Shown piece after piece: positions 32,338 through 34,319 of a stretch of 34,319 bases of DNA. The notes beneath the pieces were generated by a model. It made no database searches and was not told the origin of the DNA. It was given only the letters and a program-made list of their open reading frames with translations. The first letter of the stretch is position 1, and each line of letters opens with the position of its first letter. Made by a program: the position numbers and the translations under genes. The stretch is from a virus. The stretch is from the IMG/VR virus record IMGVR_UViG_3300010354_004459, positions 1-34,319 of that record. One strand, given 5' to 3'.

Positions 32338-33081
32338 TTAACGTGGAGCAAACTCTTGCTGTAATTTAATATTGTCAAAAAACTCTTTCTTTGTACCGGC
32401 ATCTTCTTTAAATGCTCCACGCAAAACAGTAGTTTGCGTCAAAGAACTATGTGCCATAATGCCACGATTCTCACAGCAACCATGTACTGCCTGAATGTAA
32501 ACACCTAGGTCTTTGGCTCCTGTGGCTTTTTGGATTTGCCTAGCAATTTCATTAGCAAGCTCCTCCTGGAGAGTGCCTCGTCGGGCACACCACTGGGCGA
32601 TCCGTGTATACTTCGAAAGGCCGATGAGGTGCTGAGCGGCAATAATGCCAATATAAGCAACACCAACCACAGGTTGGTGATGATGACTACACATACTGCG
32701 AAGCTCACTGCGAACAACAAGCATGCCTTCGTAACGGTCCTCTGAGTCATTAGGAAACGATGTTGAGTCTGGTTCTGGGTCATATCTACCTGCCATTATT
32801 TCATTAAAGTACATTTTAGCAAGACGTCTAGCTGTACCTTTGCTGTTAGGATCTGTTTCTCGATCAATAAGCAAGCGATCGAGTACTAGTTCAAATGCCT
32901 CTGTCGCTTCGTCAATTAGCCTTTCTTTATCGCCTTCGTTTAAGAAGTCGCTGATATTATCTCCGGCCCAAAAGCGTTTTCCTTCACGCTTCATCTTAAA
33001 GCGAAGATGATCGCCGAGGTATGCTTCTTCGTATCCGAAGTCACCTGCCATAGCGTCTAATGCTGTTTCTTTTTGTGTCAT
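32338..33081 (-). CDS. folE: GTP cyclohydrolase I
   Basis: The protein has 247 residues. The zinc ligands are C131 and H134 in RSMCSHHHQPVVG, and C202 in AVHGCCENRG. The GLSKYTRIAQWCARRGTLQE stretch and SLTQTTVLRGAF complete the family signature. The enzyme turns GTP into dihydroneopterin triphosphate, feeding folate and, through QueD and QueE, 7-deazaguanine synthesis. About 55 residues precede the usual core, longer than most bacterial FolE. The ribosome binding site AAGGAG is strong and follows a small hairpin at 33093-33110. Confidence 0.95.
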   Translation of the reverse strand: MTQKETALDAMAGDFGYEEAYLGDHLRFKMKREGKRFWAGDNISDFLNEGDKERLIDEATEAFELVLDRLLIDRETDPNSKGTARRLAKMYFNEIMAGRYDPEPDSTSFPNDSEDRYEGMLVVRSELRSMCSHHHQPVVGVAYIGIIAAQHLIGLSKYTRIAQWCARRGTLQEELANEIARQIQKATGAKDLGVYIQAVHGCCENRGIMAHSSLTQTTVLRGAFKEDAGTKKEFFDNIKLQQEFAPR

Positions 33082-33092
33082 GGTTTCTCCTT

Positions 33093-33110
33093 ACCTATAA
33101 GTATATAGGT
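33093..33110 (-). other. Short hairpin in the folE leader
   Basis: On the minus strand ACCTATA-TACT-TATAGGT forms a perfect 7-bp stem with a 4-nt loop, directly after the stop of the dehydrogenase-like gene and 2 nt before the AAGGAG ribosome binding site of folE. It is AT-rich and modest in strength. It may protect the message or tune translation of folE. Confidence 0.45.
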
Positions 33111-33926
33111 TTATTTAGGTTTTCGCAACCTCAAAAGATCATTTTTCTTTATTGCTGTCTTCAATATATTTAGGTTTACGCTAAGTTTATTGGCAAATTT
33201 AACAAGAGCTTCTGTGTCTTTTGGAAAACATGCCCCGCCAAATCCAAATTGACCGTCATAACCTGGAACAGACATATGACTGCCTCCTAGTCTAGAATCG
33301 CTCATTAATAGTATTTGTATTTTACGCCAGTCGTAACCCATTTGAGTTGCTATGTCGTACATTTCGTTCATAAAAACTACCTTAGTAGCAAGAAACGAAT
33401 TGATGATGTATTTGACTAACGCAGCTTCTCCGATTGTAGTATAACCTGCTGCTCTAATAGGTTGTACGCCTTTTAAGATACGCTCGGCTTCGCGTTGATA
33501 AGCTAGTACAGATCCGCCAATAATAATATATTCTTGTTTTAAGAAATCGTCAAAAGCATTAGCAGCAGTTAAAAACTCTGGTACATGAACTAGATTAGGA
33601 TATACTGTTTGTATTTTTTCATAGAAATCCGGTGGCGCTGTAGTTTTGCTAATAATTACATTTTTATAATCTTTTAACATGTACAACACAGAGTTTAAAA
33701 TACTAGTATCACATTCTCCATTAGGTTTACTAGGACTTGGTACACAGACAAATACTGCTTCACAATCTAAAAGATCGTTCCATGTACCAGTAGATTTAGT
33801 AGGATCGGCATCAACACATACTACATTAGGAGTAATATCTTGATATGCTCTAGCAATTGCACCGCCTACAAAGCCGGCACCGACAATTCCTATTTTTGGT
33901 CTTTCAAATATACCTAATTGAGTCAT
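33111..33926 (-). CDS. Nucleotide-sugar dehydrogenase-like protein lacking the C-terminal domain
   Basis: The protein has 271 residues from the ATG at 33926, which overlaps the previous stop as ATGA; a TTG at 33932 is the alternative start. It has the Rossmann motif GAGFVGG, SKTTAPP (STVPPGT position) and the catalytic cysteine C233 in GFGGACFPKD. It stops about 35 residues later, so the C-terminal UDP-sugar domain of the UDP-glucose dehydrogenase family is missing. It is very different from the full-length member at 6683. It may act with another subunit or on a different substrate. Shorter versions are known in marine phages. Confidence 0.8.
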   Translation of the reverse strand: MTQLGIFERPKIGIVGAGFVGGAIARAYQDITPNVVCVDADPTKSTGTWNDLLDCEAVFVCVPSPSKPNGECDTSILNSVLYMLKDYKNVIISKTTAPPDFYEKIQTVYPNLVHVPEFLTAANAFDDFLKQEYIIIGGSVLAYQREAERILKGVQPIRAAGYTTIGEAALVKYIINSFLATKVVFMNEMYDIATQMGYDWRKIQILLMSDSRLGGSHMSVPGYDGQFGFGGACFPKDTEALVKFANKLSVNLNILKTAIKKNDLLRLRKPK

Positions 33927-34192
33927 AGCCAACGTTTATTTTCATAATCCCAGTGGCGGTTATCGTAAATTGTAAAATGTATTTCATAACCTAGTAACCC
34001 CAATTCTAAATTTATACCAGCGTGATCTTGTCTAATGTTAAATTCAAATTCGCACCTGATTAAATTATAACACTTAATGATCTGTATTTCCCAATACTTG
34101 TTTTTAATAGGAGTGGATCCGTTCCAGCATTTAATATTGGCAAATTGATCAGCACCCCAAGGATTTCGAATGTTGAAATTAAAATATATCAT
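33923..34192 (-). CDS. Small unknown phage protein
   Basis: The protein has 89 residues and is rich in aromatic and asparagine residues (MIYFNFNIRNPWGADQFANI, IIKCYNLIRCEFEFNIRQDH). It looks like a single all-beta domain, with GLLGYEIHFTIYD near the end. It overlaps both neighbours as ATGA. Not recognised. Such proteins are frequent in T4-like phages, with unknown roles. Confidence 0.6.
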   Translation of the reverse strand: MIYFNFNIRNPWGADQFANIKCWNGSTPIKNKYWEIQIIKCYNLIRCEFEFNIRQDHAGINLELGLLGYEIHFTIYDNRHWDYENKRWL

Positions 34193-34319
34193 GTCAATGG
34201 ACCTGGTGGAGGTTTTCTAAATCTCTGCCTACATGCTTCTTTAACATCTGCTGGTATATCAGGATGCCATTCTGCCATGCCACAATCATAAATTTTTACA
34301 CGCTCTTCTGGCATAGGTA
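34189..34319 (-). CDS. Partial unknown gene cut by the window end
   Basis: About 43 codons of an open frame enter from the window edge and end in TGA, overlapping the next start as ATGA. The visible part reads PEERVKIYDCGMAEWHPDIP and ends RFRKPPPGPLT. An ATG at 34314-34312 could be the true start or an internal methionine, because the upstream sequence is missing. No function can be given. Confidence 0.5.
   Translation of the reverse strand, partial: PMPEERVKIYDCGMAEWHPDIPADVKEACRQRFRKPPPGPLT

Overview
The window looks like part of a lytic, tailed double-stranded DNA phage. The closest general match is the AT-rich marine T4-like myoviruses that infect cyanobacteria or SAR11-type bacteria. 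The evidence is gene content: ThyX, a T4 RNase H-type 5'-3' exonuclease, GTP cyclohydrolase I, a QueE-like enzyme, a HIT protein, a MoxR ATPase paired with a VWA/metallopeptidase-like protein, and many short conserved-looking proteins. Genes are packed with ATGA or TAATG overlaps and there is almost no spacer DNA. No structural genes, tRNAs, integrase, insertion sequence or CRISPR array were seen. The host cannot be fixed from the sequence.

Plus strand, 1-21671 (16 genes, very AT-rich) is an accessory biosynthetic and surface-chemistry island. In order it holds three tandem paralogous radical-SAM proteins with N-terminal twitch-type cysteines; a fourth radical-SAM protein with C-terminal SPASM-like cysteines; a glycosyltransferase-like protein; an SGNH-like protein; and a nucleotide-sugar dehydrogenase. 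A second glycosyltransferase-like protein follows, possibly reached by -1 slippage on an A9 run. Next come a B12-binding-type radical-SAM protein, a shortened DegT/StrS-type PLP protein, an amidinotransferase, a 2-oxoglutarate-type oxygenase, a third glycosyltransferase-like protein and a second SGNH-like protein. The block ends with an 1842-residue protein of 16 tandem repeats and a 309-residue GT-A-like protein related to the repeat protein's C-terminus. I infer that these genes build or decorate a glycan or small molecule, possibly an amino- or guanidino-sugar.

Minus strand, 34319-21629 (25 genes, the first cut by the window edge) is a phage metabolism and replication block. It carries a second nucleotide-sugar dehydrogenase-like gene, FolE, HIT, QueE-like, the 5'-3' exonuclease, a third SGNH-like protein, MoxR, the VWA/metallopeptidase-like protein and ThyX, with small unknown genes between them. 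Two perfect sigma70 promoters (TTGACA, 17 bp, TATAAT) precede MoxR and its VWA partner. The second has a perfect UUCG-loop inverted repeat across its spacer. A further hairpin places a Shine-Dalgarno sequence in its loop.

The two strands converge at 21629-21671, where the last plus gene and thyX overlap by 43 bp. No stretch over 300 bases lacks a gene. The longest gene-free gaps are 7877-7989, which looks coding in the frame of the next gene, and 26359-26456, which holds a promoter. The strongest candidate for an undescribed system is the repeat protein and its neighbouring enzymes.
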